From Tetrahymena thermophila SB210 (taxonomy: Eukaryota; Ciliophora; Oligohymenophorea; Hymenostomatida; Tetrahymenidae), in the NCBI RefSeq assembly GCF_000189635.1, contig NW_002476379.1:62001-126000 (forward strand): DNA of 64,000 nucleotides. The letters are read 5' to 3'. The position numbers and the translations under genes are program-made. The notes beneath the pieces were generated by a model. That model saw nothing but the letters and a program-made list of their open reading frames with translations. It searched no databases and was not told the DNA's origin. Positions 52,051 through 64,000 of the stretch are shown one piece after another (positions within the stretch are counted from its first letter, which is position 1; every line of letters begins with the position of its first letter).

Positions 52051-53421
52051 TTACTATATTTGCAATTATTAATTAAATTTTATTAATAAAAGTTGAGGTT
52101 AAGAATACCTCAGTTCAATTAATCCTTCTATTATTGAATTTAATTTTAGCTTCAATGTTAAATTTATATATTGCAAATAAAAATATATTTTATTGCTAAT
52201 ATTATTTAACTTAGTAATATTTCCTATATAAAGTGTTGTATTATTGGTTAAAGATTTGACTTACTTATAGTCTTAAAATTAGCAAAAAAATTAACTGATT
52301 AAATTGGTCATTTCATATATTCTTAATTTAGTGCAACATATGTTTTCATTTCCATATTTAATATGTATGCTTAAATATTTTTTGTAGGGAAAGACTTAAA
52401 TAAATACTATTATTTATTTATATCGTATTAGTATTAATCATCCCTACCTTCTATTATTATTGTTGAATTTAATATGAGCTTCAATGTTAAATTTATATAC
52501 TGCAAATAAAAATATATTTTATTGGAATATTATTTAATTTAGTAAAATTTCCTATATTTTAAATATAGTGTTGTATTATTAATTAAAGATTTGACTTATA
52601 GTCTTCAATTTAGCAACAAAATTATCTTATTAAATTGATCATTCCATATACATTTTCTTTATTTTTTCTATTATTTTAATACTTCTATTGCTTTCATTTC
52701 CATATTCAATATGTATTATTAAAATTATTATCAATATTTTAGTTTTTTGTTGAGAAAGACATTAATATTGAATTTAATTTTAGCTTGAATGTTAAATTTA
52801 TATTTTGTAAATAAAAATATATTTTATTGGTAATATTATTTAACTTGGTAATATTTCATATTTTTATTAATTAAAGTTGTATTCTTGATAATATTTCATA
52901 TATATTATTATTGAGTTATAGTCCTCAATTTAGCAACAAAATTATCTGATTAAATTAGTAATTCCATATATTCTTTATTTTTTCTATTATTTGAATACAT
53001 CAATCTAGAGCAGCATATGTTTTTATTACCATATTCAATACGCATGCTTAAAATTACTTTCAATATTTTTGTTTTTCATTCAGAAAGAGTAATTTTTTTT
53101 TATCGTATTAACAATACCACTATTTTATATTCTAAATTAAGGCTTTAACTATTAATTCGTATACTATACTCTTTTATATTACTCATTTTACAAGTCATTA
53201 TGTTGAATTAACATTTTAATATTTTTTTAGATACTAAAATTAATTATCAATGTCATTTCGTTTAATTAATAATAATTAATAGCTAAATAAAGCTTAAACA
53301 TTTTTGGTAATGCTAGATGGTAATTAAAAATTGAAAACTGGATCTAATTTTGTTTATTATATATAATCAGTAATTAAATTAAAAAATATAGATTTTTCAA
53401 AATATTAAATCGACAAAAAAT
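52051..53421. other. Intergenic, largely occupied by a tandem repeat
   Basis: The spacer between the coiled-coil gene and the amino acid transporter gene. Most is the degenerate ~320-bp repeat at 52124-53092. The last ~330 bp is AT-rich and should contain the transporter promoter. No open frame is visible. Confidence 0.6.
52124..53092. repeat. Degenerate tandem repeat, three ~320-bp units
   Basis: Units start at about 52124, 52447 and 52766. Shared blocks in the same order are: GAATTTAATTTTAGCTTC, AATGTTAAATTTATAT, GCAAATAAAAATATATTTTA, TAATATTATTTAACTT, ATAGTC(T/C)TCAATTTAGCAA, TGATTAAATT and TTTCCATATTCAATATG, ending with GAGAAAGA or GGAAAGA. Units carry substitutions and insertions or deletions, so this array is older than the one at 35748. 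It has no coding potential. Confidence 0.85.
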
Positions 53422-56094
53422 ATGGGCGGTGTTGAAATAGATAGAAATTAAGATCCTTCAACTTATCAAACTAACTCTTTAATGTCAACAGTTTTCTCGC
53501 TGTTGAATTCTATGATAGGTGGCACAATGCTTTTCCTTCCCTTGTATTTTAATCAAACTGGAATTATTACCTCGATAGTAATCATGATAATTATGGGTAT
53601 AGTTTCAATGAAAGGATGCGATATATATGTGTAACATTTAAAGAAGGATGAATTCGATATTCAAGAAACTCTACATCGTATTATGGGTAATTAATTAACT
53701 AATTAGCACATTTTAAGAGCTTTTTTTTCTAATTTTACAAAATTAAATTCTATTCTCAAAAATTTTTATAATAACTAAATAAATTGCACAAAATTATTTA
53801 TTACTTAATTCATATTAAGTGTTTTAGCAAAGATGATAATATAAAAAGTTATTATTGCCCCTATTAACTAAAGAGTTAAATAATTAAGATATTTAGCAAT
53901 AAAAAAGATTTATTCTCAATCTTAATACCTTATAAAATTCAAAATTTTAAGCAATCCTTAAAAAATTATCCTATCTAACTAAAATAGTTTGAAATATCTG
54001 TCTATTTATTAAATTTTTAAAAAGATAAAAAATCATATTCAATATACCACTAAATTTTTCAATTAAGATATATTTTAAAATGGTCAAAATTAGTAAAATG
54101 ATAAATATAATATTGCTTATTAGTTAGTGATAAAAAGTGAATTCATTTTTGATTTATAAATATAAGTAAATATTTTGTTTAAATTAAATAAATCCAAGAA
54201 AGTAGGATTATTAATTAAGAAAAATATAGTTTTTTTGATTTATTCAATAATATAATTTATGAGTTAAAATTTACTTAACTATTTATGCATTTATTAAGGT
54301 GCTTAGACATAAATCTTTAGTTTTTTGAAAAATAAATAACCTAATGATTATTCGAAAGATGTATTAATAAAAGAATATCTATTTTAATTTTAAAGAATTA
54401 AAAAGGAAAAAAGATATTCTTTGGTAAAAGAAAACAATTATAAGTTAGAGTTTATTTAGAATTATTTATGATGACATATACTTATTTTGCAATATTATCT
54501 AAAAATAAATTATTTCGCATTGTTTTTATAAAAGATTTTTTAATTTGCATAATATAGATAAATTTTGCTCAATCTATTTCAAATTTCGAACAATTGGAGA
54601 AAATTGATTTTTTAAAAGAAATTTACTTTAATCCCTCACATATAAAACTAAATTATATTATGACCAATTTTCCAGTTTTTTTGTTAAAATGCCTTAAAAT
54701 TATAGGCTTTGTTTAGATAAGAAGGTGGCCTTGGTATGTGAGGATTTACAGTTTATTAATTTGAACATTTTCAATATTTTTTGACATTTTATATTTTAAA
54801 ATATTCTTCATTCTCATTAAAATATTAACTAATAACAATGATTTTTTAAAACAAACTAGGTAACAGATGGAAAATGTTTTTCATCATAATATCTACTATT
54901 TATATGATATTAGTCACCTTACTTTACTACTCCTTTTCAATTGAAATGGTTTATAGCTTAATCACTTTTGTTATGACTCACTCTGGAAGCAAAAACTACG
55001 CAGACAAGGCAGATGTCTCTTATAGCCAATTTTCTATTTAATACACTGTTTTAGCTACTATACCTATCTTTTTAGGACTTCTTTTCTTGAAAAAATTGGG
55101 TTTTATGATAAAAATAGCTGAATTAGGTGTTTATGCTATCTACTCTTATGTTATTTTTATTTTCTATACATTCATAAGCAATCTTACTTCAGGCACTTTG
55201 TAAGATAATATAAGTGATGTTAAGCTCTGGTCATTTGATGTTGGAACACTAGCTAGTACTGCATCTCTTGCATATTAAATTCACACTAATGCTTGTCCTA
55301 TGGTTAAATGCAATAAGGATTAATCAAAAAATCGTCTAGCTGTCAAGATTACTTATGCTATGGGTATTACTATTTATCTTATTATTGGACTCATTGGTGG
55401 ACTTGGAGTTCTAGGACGTGTAAGTTCACGTAAGGATGGAAAGGCTCATAACATAAATGACTATTTTGCTGATGATGCATGGTAACCTTTGATAGTAGAA
55501 CTTCTCTATTTAATTCACTTAGTGAGTATGTATCCTATCCTTGCCAATATTTGTAGAGTTCGTGTCTTTGAAATTGTCTTTAAAAAAAATGGTGGTGTCC
55601 CTCCTTAATGGGTATTTGTTAGTGTAAACATTTTCTTTATTATGGTATGCTCAGGTGTTAAGCTTATTGGAGTTTCACCCAATACCTTAGTTGATATTAA
55701 TGGTGCTTTTAGCTGTTTCTTTATTGTTTACTTAATTCCTAGTTTTATGCATCTTGCCTGCTATCACGGCTCTAACAAATTTTTGAGATCTATAAGAAAA
55801 ACTTTTGTCAAACCATCCTAATCTGAAATGCAATAACAAGAAAACCTGTTGGATAACGAATAAGAATCAGTTAGCTACTTAGATAGTGATTAAGAAAAGA
55901 GTTTCTAAAAAGAAACAAATGGACTTAGAGCTTAATAATCTTACTCTTGTAATAGCCATACTGAAGATATTAACAGTGTTCCTAAAACAGTTAGACTTTC
56001 AATTTATGCTGCCATTTTAGTGGTTGGTTTTGCTATCTTTATTTATGGTATGTACTCAGTTATAAAAAATGCAATAGATGGTGACTCTAACTGA
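53422..56094 (+). CDS. Amino acid transporter, AAAP/SLC38-type
   Basis: Probable proton- or sodium-coupled amino acid permease in a cell or vacuolar membrane. Two exons (53422-53686 and 54860-56094) give 499 residues and TGA at 56092-56094. The N-terminal block (MSTVFSLLNSMIGGTMLFLP) is the typical first helix of the AAAP family, with the N-S-x-I-G-G unwound segment that binds substrate. Nine to eleven hydrophobic segments follow; other conserved-looking parts are LASTASLAYQIHTNACPMV (family helix 6 region) and VDINGAFSCFFIVYLIPS (near helix 10). A polar, Gln/Ser/Glu-rich insert of about 80 residues precedes the last helix. The 1,173-bp intron is unusually long for this window. Substrate cannot be told from sequence. 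Confidence 0.88.
53687..54859 (+). other. Unusually long intron (1,173 bp) in the AAAP gene
   Basis: Starts GTAATTAATT and ends AAACTAG; splicing it out joins Met-Gly to Asn-Arg-Trp in frame and gives an uninterrupted permease. Other introns in this window whose limits I could place are 35-245 bp. It contains two inverted repeats: AAAGAATATCT (near 54375) with AGATATTCTTT (near 54410), and ATCCCTCACATA (near 54631) with TATGTGAGGAT (near 54735). I see no open frame inside. Confidence 0.75.
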
Positions 56095-57140
56095 TAAGAT
56101 TGTTTATATATTAAATTATAATTATTTAAAAATTAATATAAAATATTTCAAGATCAGTATTAAAAAATCTTTTTTTGTATTAAAATAAAGTATTAAATTT
56201 GATTGATGTAATTAATTTTAACAAAAACCTTTTAAATTTATCCAGTTTCAGAAACTTCAAACAAAATAATATTATTAATGCATAATTAATAAATAAAAAA
56301 GCAAACAAATTCATAGCAATCTTATAATTTTATAAGTTTTTTAAAGTAAAAAGTTTTTGGTATTTTTATTTCCTTTTAAATTCTGGAATTTTTATTTAAT
56401 TACAGGGTAAATTTCATAAAATTTCTATAAATATATGAAGACATACATTCTACTTTTTAAACTTATTTTCAAAAATTATCATAATTTCAAATTAGTTAAA
56501 ATATATATTTTCAAATTCCTATAAATATTTGACTTATCACATATAAAAACAGATATATATATTCATATTTTTAATTTGTAAATAGCTATAAATTCACTTC
56601 TGGAAATTTTAATGAGAGATTTCGGTTTTTTTCTACAATTCCTTATTTTCTTTTTAAGATAAAATTTTATTTTATGTTACAAAAATATATTTTGAAGAGT
56701 TAACTTTAATTTTTGATAGAGATAAGTCAAAAATATCCTATATCACTACTATATACATGAAATATAATGATTTAACAATTCACATAGTATTTAATTATTA
56801 TTCAAATAATAAATACATAAAATAAAATAAAAAATACTTAATACTAAAACAAAATTAAAGTTTTTTAAGTTATTATTTTTGATATTTCTTTTAATTTCTG
56901 GTAGTTATATATTAAATTATAATTTAATAATTGATGATTATTATATTTTTATTAAATATTGAATAAAAAAATATTTTCTGTTTTTTTGTAAGAAATTTAA
57001 AGGAAATTAAGAAGTTATATTTATCATTTAAAATATTTTTAAAGAAGTTTAATTCAAATAATAAAATAAAAATTTGTTACAAATATATTAAATGCAGAAT
57101 ACTCTTAAATTAAAAAAATTTTTTTAAAAGAATAATAATC
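56095..57140. other. Intergenic between convergent genes
   Basis: AT-rich sequence between the stop of the transporter gene and the stop of the minus-strand redox gene. No gene or repeat seen. Confidence 0.6.
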
Positions 57141-60100
57141 TCAGACAATGGTTATTTGCATTGAGCTTAGTCCTATTTTTTGTAAGGCATCAGGTGCATT
57201 TCTATTGAGACCTGGAGGTCCACAGACATATGCTCTATTTACTATAAGATTTCCTAAATGTTTTTCAAAATATTCTTATGTAAAGTGCTGATTATCCATA
57301 GTAATATTTCTTGAATGATATCCTTTAACAGATAATACGGCATCGAATAAATTAAGATTATTATCAAGATCAATTTATTTCATGAATTCTAATAATTATA
57401 TAGCACCACAATCATCATCAGAAGAATTAAAAGCTGCAATAACTTTAATCTTAAAATCTTAGCTTATGAATCTTGCAAAATTATCATTAGCAATATCGAA
57501 AAATTTAGCTACTTATTCACCATGCTTTTTTTGAATAGCCTTGAACATCAAGTACTTACAGTAGTAAGTTAATAAATCATAAAAAGGAAGTATGCCAGTA
57601 CCACCTGCAACGAATAAATGCAAACCAGAAGATTTACTGCTTAATTCTAAACCTCTTCCCTATTTAAATGAATATAGTTTAGAATTTATATGAATTTAAA
57701 ATAAAATATTTACCAAAGGACCCTCAACAAGCATTTCTAAAGATTATGCTTAATTGCTAGTTTCGTCATGTATATATTGAGATAATCCAGTTGGAGATTC
57801 ATAACGCTTAATGACAAGAGGTAAAACATTACTTTCTTAAGGAAGTGTACTATCTATAGTCGATTAGGGTTCTTAAATTAGTTAAGAATAGTTTTATTTC
57901 ATTTTTTGCATCAAAAGAATATTATAAGGAGTGAAACAAAGGCAGTTTGTATAAATTCTAGTAGATTTTTCATTTGCTAAATCTGAAAGAGTATAATGTC
58001 TGCCCATCCATTCCATACCCTTTTAGGCATTTTATACTTTAATACGATTAAGAGATTCGAATTAGAAGAGAGCAGTGGACTTTGATAGATATTTTTCTTT
58101 AGAAACTCTCCAAACATGATGAGATCCGCTCGATTCACTTAATATGTTTGGTTAAGACAAGACTCCAATTTAGTTTTGTTTCAAAAGCTAAGTTGCATAT
58201 AAAGAATGAGTATGAGGAGGCATATTAGTGTTTTCTAATCCGTATGAACCGTTCATGAACCTACTAACATCTCTTCCACGAACAGAGTTAAAAATGAATT
58301 TACCCCCAGGATGACTAATTTTGTCAAGAGAATAGATATTATCTTTATATATCACATAGTTCATATTTGGATATGTAGAAATGATCTCTGAAGTAGTTTC
58401 TATTTTTTTAAATTTTATTGTTAAAAAATATTATTTATTTAATAGTAAATTTTACTTGCTGAGTTAATCATATCTACTAAATTAGCATATCCTTCTTTAG
58501 TTGTGAGTAAGCTGTTAGTACTACTTAATGTATCAGAGCTTTCATCATCTACAGCAGACAAGAATAAAATCTTAACAAAGATTTTTGGTTGCTTTCTGTA
58601 AAGATACTCTAATATCAAACGTAAAACTATGAAAATTGTGTATCCACTAATGCATGCAGTTCTAGTTTTTTTAAAAAAAATTTAGATTTTGAAAAGGAAA
58701 AAATATTCTATTACTATTAAGCATCGTTTTCTACCATTCTGACTCCTAAGAAAACATTGATTTTTCCAATAACGTAGAGTAAATATCCAAAATACTTATG
58801 GAATGACTTGATTTTCAAAGATGTTGCATCTCCTGTATTCTTAAAGGAAAGTAGGAAATTTAAAAATGAGCCACCGACGGCTTCTAAAATAAAGAAAATG
58901 AGGAAGATGAAACCCATAACTGCATGTGCTCTGTTCATTTAGTCTTTAGTATCAAGTTAACCATTGAAAAGTATATCCTCTGTATAAATTAAGAAAATGA
59001 AAATGTTTAAATAAAATTAATAATTTTTATAAAAAAATAAATGAATAAATTTTACTCTTTGTGATCATCCAAATCTCTACAAATGCAGTAAAGACAACTA
59101 TTATGCCCATCATAGCACCATGAATTTCTTTATAAAATCTTCCTGTTTTGAAAAAGCGAGCGATTACGAAAGCAACATCGACTACAAATCCCCATAATAC
59201 AAAATTAGACCAAAAATGGAACTATTTATAAGTGTCATCAATAGCAATTCCTGTTATGGTACCTCTGTAACCTTATTATAATGGGAATTTTGCTAAAGCA
59301 ATGTTTTAGTGATGGTAAGTCATAGAACCATCTGATCCCCAAGCATATACAATATTTAACATTTAGTCTTTCTACAAAACGTAATCGTATTTATCTCCTG
59401 TGTCGAGCTTACGAGAAAATTTGAATGTTAACTATTTGTCTGTCAACTCATAACCTAACAAATTTAAATTGTTTTATCCTCCCAAATTTGTATCTGAACT
59501 AGGAGTTGCTTCTTTTTAAGAATAGTTGTCTGATAGAGTAACAACACCTGAATCATTTTCGGCTACAATCATATCAACATTATTCATACCTTAGCCAAAT
59601 CCAAAACCAAACCAACCAGTATTCTAGACAACAATCATAAAAGTTACACTTCCTTCTATTGCTAAATCAAACTAAACATTTAAGAAATTATCTTGAGCAT
59701 AAGATGATAAAGGCTTAATATCGTTGGTTACGCAATTTTCTCCTATTAAAACTTAACCTGTTGGACAACTTTTAGGGTTGTAATAAAAATTAAGAATGCC
59801 ATTTCCTGTGTTTTTACCATGGAATTGAATATTGTCAACTGTATTCATCCATGCATAAATAATACCAACTTTAGAATTTTTCACAAATTGATAATCGTAT
59901 TTATCTCCAGTATTTATTTTACGTGACACCTTTACTTAAGTTTATTGTGTTTATTTATTTATGCTATAACCTAACAAGTTATAATCTGATGTTCCTTTTA
60001 ATGAAATATCTAAATTAGGGACAATATTTTTGTTTGCAAAAGTGTCCTAAATATAAATAGCAAGTGATTCATCTTACAGAGTGATTGTATCAAATATTAT

Positions 60101-61534
60101 GATATCAACATTTGTCATATCTTTTTTCCAATTATCATCAGGTTGTTATAAACTAAAACCAAAGCCAAACCAACCTATATTATTTATAGTGAATACAAAT
60201 TCAATAGTATCATCATTCACTATTCCGTATTATACATTTAATAAACCAGCATTGTAATTAGCTTTCTAGTCAAGACCTGTTGTAGAAAGGTTGTTATCTA
60301 AACACTAAGTGTTAATGTATACTTTATTAACAGCAGCGCAGGGTTATGCATCTGAAGCTTGCAAAACAAGAGTACCCCAACCTATGTTAAATTTATGATA
60401 AATTAATGTCAAACTAAAAGCATCAGCAGGAGACAAAGCATAAGCAAAAGGAATTTCTTAGTTATATTAGAATTAGAAATCATTATTGACATCCTAATTT
60501 GCCATTTTACGAACATATTTTACTGTAACTTAGTTTTATTCTACTAAATAACCTAGAACAGTAATATCATATGTACCACCAAGCATAGTGTCGTATTTTG
60601 GTGATCCTGGACCTGAAGAGAAAGAATCATCTACAATAACAATAGGGAAATTTGGGTTATCTATATTTACGTTAAATATGTGCATATCCATATTAGACAT
60701 GAGATTGCTTCCCCAACCTATACCAAAATACCCATTAGTTAAGCACCTAACTAAAAAGGTAATATCTCCGCCTTAAGTAGTTTAATGACTTATGAAAAGG
60801 AAAGGATTAGCGTGGTTGTATGCTATGTAAGGATCTCCAATAGGAGTCAAATCGTTTTAGACGCATGTTTTTCCATTAAAAATTTAATTATTTTAACATG
60901 GCTAAGTGGCAGCATTTAAAACAAAGAAGAATGAACCAGTGTACCATTGATCTCTAGGATCTTTAGCAACTTTAGGAATACCAAATAAGACTCTGTTTAA
61001 CTATATTTGGTTTGATTAAAATAAGGTATCATATTGATCTTAAGTGTTATATTTTCTTCTTATTTTAACTAAGAGAGTAGGATTATTTGGGTCTGAATTA
61101 TTTGCAAGATAACCAAGTAAAACTATATCTTGAGTTCCTCCTAAAGAAACATCAGAAACAGGTTTTTAGGGGAAAGGTTGTTAATAAAAACTATCTATAG
61201 CAGTTACTATAACTGGATTATCTTCATCGCTTGATAATTCAAATTAAACAGCATCTGAGTTAATGTAAGTATCTCCAAATACTATATAAAATTCATCAAT
61301 TGTAGTCACAATAAATAAGATATCTAAGGAATTAGGGTCTCCTTAAGTTTATGCTATTTTTAAGGTCATTCTTTATGAACCTTGATATGAAGTATTAGCT
61401 TATGGTGGGACTGAAACATCATTAGTAGCACAAACTCCGTTTATCACTACTTATCCTTGCTAGCACTATAGTGAATTGGCAACTCCAAGTAATAAAACAA
61501 AAAGTAAAAAAGGGGTAAAAATTGCACCTTTCAT
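57141..61534 (-). CDS. DOMON-cytochrome b561-cytochrome b5-FAD/NAD reductase fusion
   Basis: Likely a membrane electron-transfer chain in one polypeptide. ATG 61532-61534, TGA 57141-57143; introns at 57660-57713, 58400-58455, 58662-58714 and 58980-59055 leave 1,384 residues. A signal peptide (MKGAIFTPFLLFVLLLGVANS) is followed by about four tandem DOMON-like modules up to ~residue 770. They repeat GYFGIGWGSNLMSNMDM, then GWFGFGFSLQQ, then GWFGFGFGQGMNNVDMI, with Met where heme ligands are expected. Next, ~residues 780-940 are a cytochrome b561-like helix bundle with His in IHGAMMGIIVVF, NRAHAVMGFIFLIFF and FHKYFGYLLYVIGKINVFLG. About residues 1000-1060 are cytochrome b5-like (KISHPGGKFIF and a later HTHS). 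The last ~230 residues are an FAD/NAD reductase with FVAGGTGILPF and RAYVCGPPG. Electrons would pass from cytosolic NAD(P)H to lumenal or external heme; this direction is inference. Confidence 0.85.
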
Positions 61535-63143
61535 TTATTTTTTATTTTTGTTAAACATAAATTTATATTAATTTATTAATTAATTAGCAGGTTCGTTCTT
61601 GATATCTGTGTTTAAATCTGATAGCTAGTTATCAAAATTAGAGGCAAAAGATCATTTTTTTTAATGCAATAATTTGATTAAAAAATAAGTAAATAAGCCC
61701 TAAAATTATTAGATAAACGGAATAATTAATTACCAAATGATTACATAATTTCATTTATTAGTATGATTATAAACAAAAAGATCTAGATTTCTTCTATTTT
61801 ATCATAATTACTAAATAGAAACGCACATATTAATAGAAAGTGTTAGGGTATATTGTTAAGTCTTTTATAATTATCATAAATCTATGATTTTAAATGTATA
61901 GAATCACTTTCGTTTTTAAGTACGCATTTTAAATTGATCATTTTTGCAGTTGCACTATAAATAATTATGCATTTTTCATTTTTGTTGGATATCTATCTTT
62001 GGTATAGTTATAGTAGCAATAGTTTACTTATGATTTATATTTATACCAAAGCCAAATTTACTGATGCTAAAAAACATTCTTAATTACATGAATTAATTAC
62101 TAAAATTATACTATTCATAGAATAGTTCCTTAAAAATATATTTTCATTAAATTTCTTTAAATCTTCTATTTATCTAAATATTAAGATATATCCAAGATTA
62201 CAACTCTCTTAGATTAAAAACCAAGTATTTAAATTTTCTAATTAAATAAAAAGAGATTTAATGGTTTTTGTTAGCTTTAATCCTAAGTTAAAGCTACACT
62301 GACTCTATTACTATACTTTCCAATATGAATATTTTAATAGAGCTAAATTATCATAATTAATGATTTCATTAATATGTAATGGGTTTATTCGATATTCTTT
62401 TATATTTAATCATAATTTTTTCTAATTTAATCTCAAAAAAAGATTTAACTTTTTGTTGATGAAAATATAAATAAATATGTAAAAATGTAATATTTAAGTA
62501 TTAAAATGATAAAAAAAATATTTTAAAGAATGATTTTATTTCATAAAATACTCATACGAAAAAAAATCATTTGCTTATAAAGAGAGAATAAAATATTAAA
62601 ATTCTCAATATCTTTTATTCATTTTTTTTAATAAAAGAATTAAAAATATAACAAAAGCAGTTAATAGATTTGTTTCTATGTTTTTCTTTCTAATTCACTA
62701 GGATATTTAAATATTATTTTGCTGAGTAAAAAACTTTCTTATGAATTTCTAAAATGTGTCTAAAATAATTACTAAAATCATAAAAATTTAATTAATTTTA
62801 AAAAGAAAATTAGTCTAATATATTCATTTCTTTGTAATAAATTTTATTTTCTATTTATCAAATTATTTTTCAAAATAATCAATCAATTCAAAACCAAATA
62901 TTTTTTTTATACGGTCAATCAAAAAATAAGTTTTAATACATATTTTTGAATAAGTTAATAGTATTCACAATTTTTGTTTCAAAATATGTAATGAATAAAA
63001 AATTTAAATTATATTTTAGTTGAAAATATTATCTGTTAAAATTTAAAGTTAATATACAAATTATATGCAAAATTTTTTTATTAATTTTAATTTTAAATAT
63101 TTGTTTGTAAAAACTCAAAAATTTTTAATAGAGTTTATTTAAA
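61535..63143. other. Intergenic between divergent genes
   Basis: 1.6 kb of AT-rich DNA between the starts of the redox gene and the last gene of the window. I see only homopolymer-rich sequence, no convincing open frame and no repeat. Confidence 0.6.
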
Positions 63144-64000
63144 ATGTAGTAGCTAAAGGATGCTTTAACGCAAGATATGCAAGATTTTTTGCAAGAATCA
63201 AAGTGGGAAAATCATATTAAGGAATCAGTTTCAGAGATATTAGAATATAAACCAGAAAAGCCTTTAGTTCATTTATATGAAAAGTTTTAGATTAAGCAGA
63301 AATTAGATTCTTAGAATAAACTTTCAAATTTCATAAGTGATCTTTCTTTCTACGCAACAAAAATAGATCCATCAATTTATAGCATTTAGTAGTGTTAAAT
63401 TAAGCTACTTAGCATAATAGTAGATAAATACCAATAGAATAAAATTAAAAGTATTAAATTTTATTATTCAATTTCAATAACAATTAGCTAATGTTTCAAC
63501 GTTTAAAAATAATGAAACCATTTTTTAAAATAATGATTAGAGTTTGATGGGTTGAAGTGTTCATTAATTATTCTATAAGAAATACCAAATAATAAAGAGA
63601 TAAAAGATTACTTTTTAAAAAAAATATAAAGTTAATATGAAGATATTCTAACAGTAAATAAGCTTAGCGAGTTGATTTTAAAAACAATAATAATTTACAG
63701 AATAATCAATGAGTTAATATTAATATAAGATATAATAGAAATGAAAGGATCAGTGCTAAGTACATAAAGTCTATTCTTATTTATGAATGAAACTTCTGAT
63801 TAATAAACAATGTAAATTAAATTAATGAGATCATTTTAAACTATTTTGCTTTATTTTTATAGTATTTTACTTTACAATATTTTAGTTTAAAAAATTCAAG
63901 AAAGTGCATTTTAAATGTTAATATGAATCTTTTTTAAATTTTATTAAAAGATTCAAAAAATTCGAAATTCAGCAAATAGTTGAAAAGTTACCTCCAGAAC
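63144..64000 (+). CDS. Unrecognised protein, 3' end beyond the window
   Basis: Starts at ATG 63144 (MQQLKDALTQDMQDFLQESK) and reads through several TAA/TAG Gln codons. A likely intron at about 63452-63541 joins YQQNKIK to KFDGLKCSLII, and a second near 63918-63951 leads into FKKFEIQQIVEKLPPE, where the window ends. Residues 25-45 (SEILEYKPEKPLVHLYEKF) resemble the RIIa/Dpy-30-like helix pair in which a short R/KPExPL motif precedes an aromatic helix. That type of dimerisation domain is common in ciliary and cAMP-signalling proteins. The similarity rests on one short motif. The rest is helical and Ile/Leu/Gln-rich. Product unknown. Confidence 0.6.

Overview
The window is nuclear DNA of an oligohymenophorean ciliate, most likely the macronuclear genome of Tetrahymena or a close relative. 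The sequence is extremely AT-rich. Long reading frames appear only when TAA and TAG are read as glutamine and TGA is the sole stop. Introns are mostly short (about 50-110 bp), very AT-rich and bounded by GT...AG. Several proteins match conserved eukaryotic families only under this code. Exon models were made by hand; where coordinates of all introns were worked out, the spliced length is a multiple of three.

Layout, left to right. 201-3088 (-): a homeodomain protein with long low-complexity regions. 5348-7460 (+): an ORC1/CDC6-type AAA+ ATPase with E2F-like sites upstream. 8003-9805 (-): an intronless WD40-like protein. Two identical tRNA-Gln(UUG) genes (9919-9989 and 12366-12436, both -) flank a TPR-like protein with a possible mitochondrial presequence (10312-11502, +). 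13374-20793 (+): an XMAP215/ch-TOG-like microtubule regulator with a very long Asn/Gln-rich tract. 21312-22769 (-): selenium-binding protein 1 / methanethiol oxidase. 26578-28305 (+): the APC/C activator Cdh1/Fizzy-related, with an exact E2F-like site upstream. 29794-31411 and 32141-33713 (+): a tandem pair of SHIPPO/PG-rich (sperm-tail type) proteins. 34615-35511 (+): a four-helix membrane protein. 36338-46313 (-): a giant TPR protein with a ~2,000-residue Gln/Glu/Asp/Asn-rich core. 47114-52050 (+): a coiled-coil protein with two Cys/His clusters. 53422-56094 (+): an AAAP/SLC38 amino acid transporter with one unusually long intron. 57141-61534 (-): a secretory-pathway redox protein joining DOMON modules, cytochrome b561, cytochrome b5 and an FAD/NAD reductase. 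63144-end (+): an incomplete gene I do not recognise.

The genes do not form an operon, as expected in a ciliate. Two loose themes emerge: cell-cycle control (CDC6-like, Cdh1, both with E2F-like sites) and the microtubule/cilium cytoskeleton (TOG protein, two SHIPPO proteins, perhaps the TPR giant). Intergenic DNA is nearly featureless AT-rich sequence, except for two tandem repeat blocks (35748-36190, ~150-bp unit; 52124-53092, ~320-bp unit), a small GC-richer hairpin and short simple repeats. I saw no CRISPR array, insertion sequence, telomere array or rRNA.
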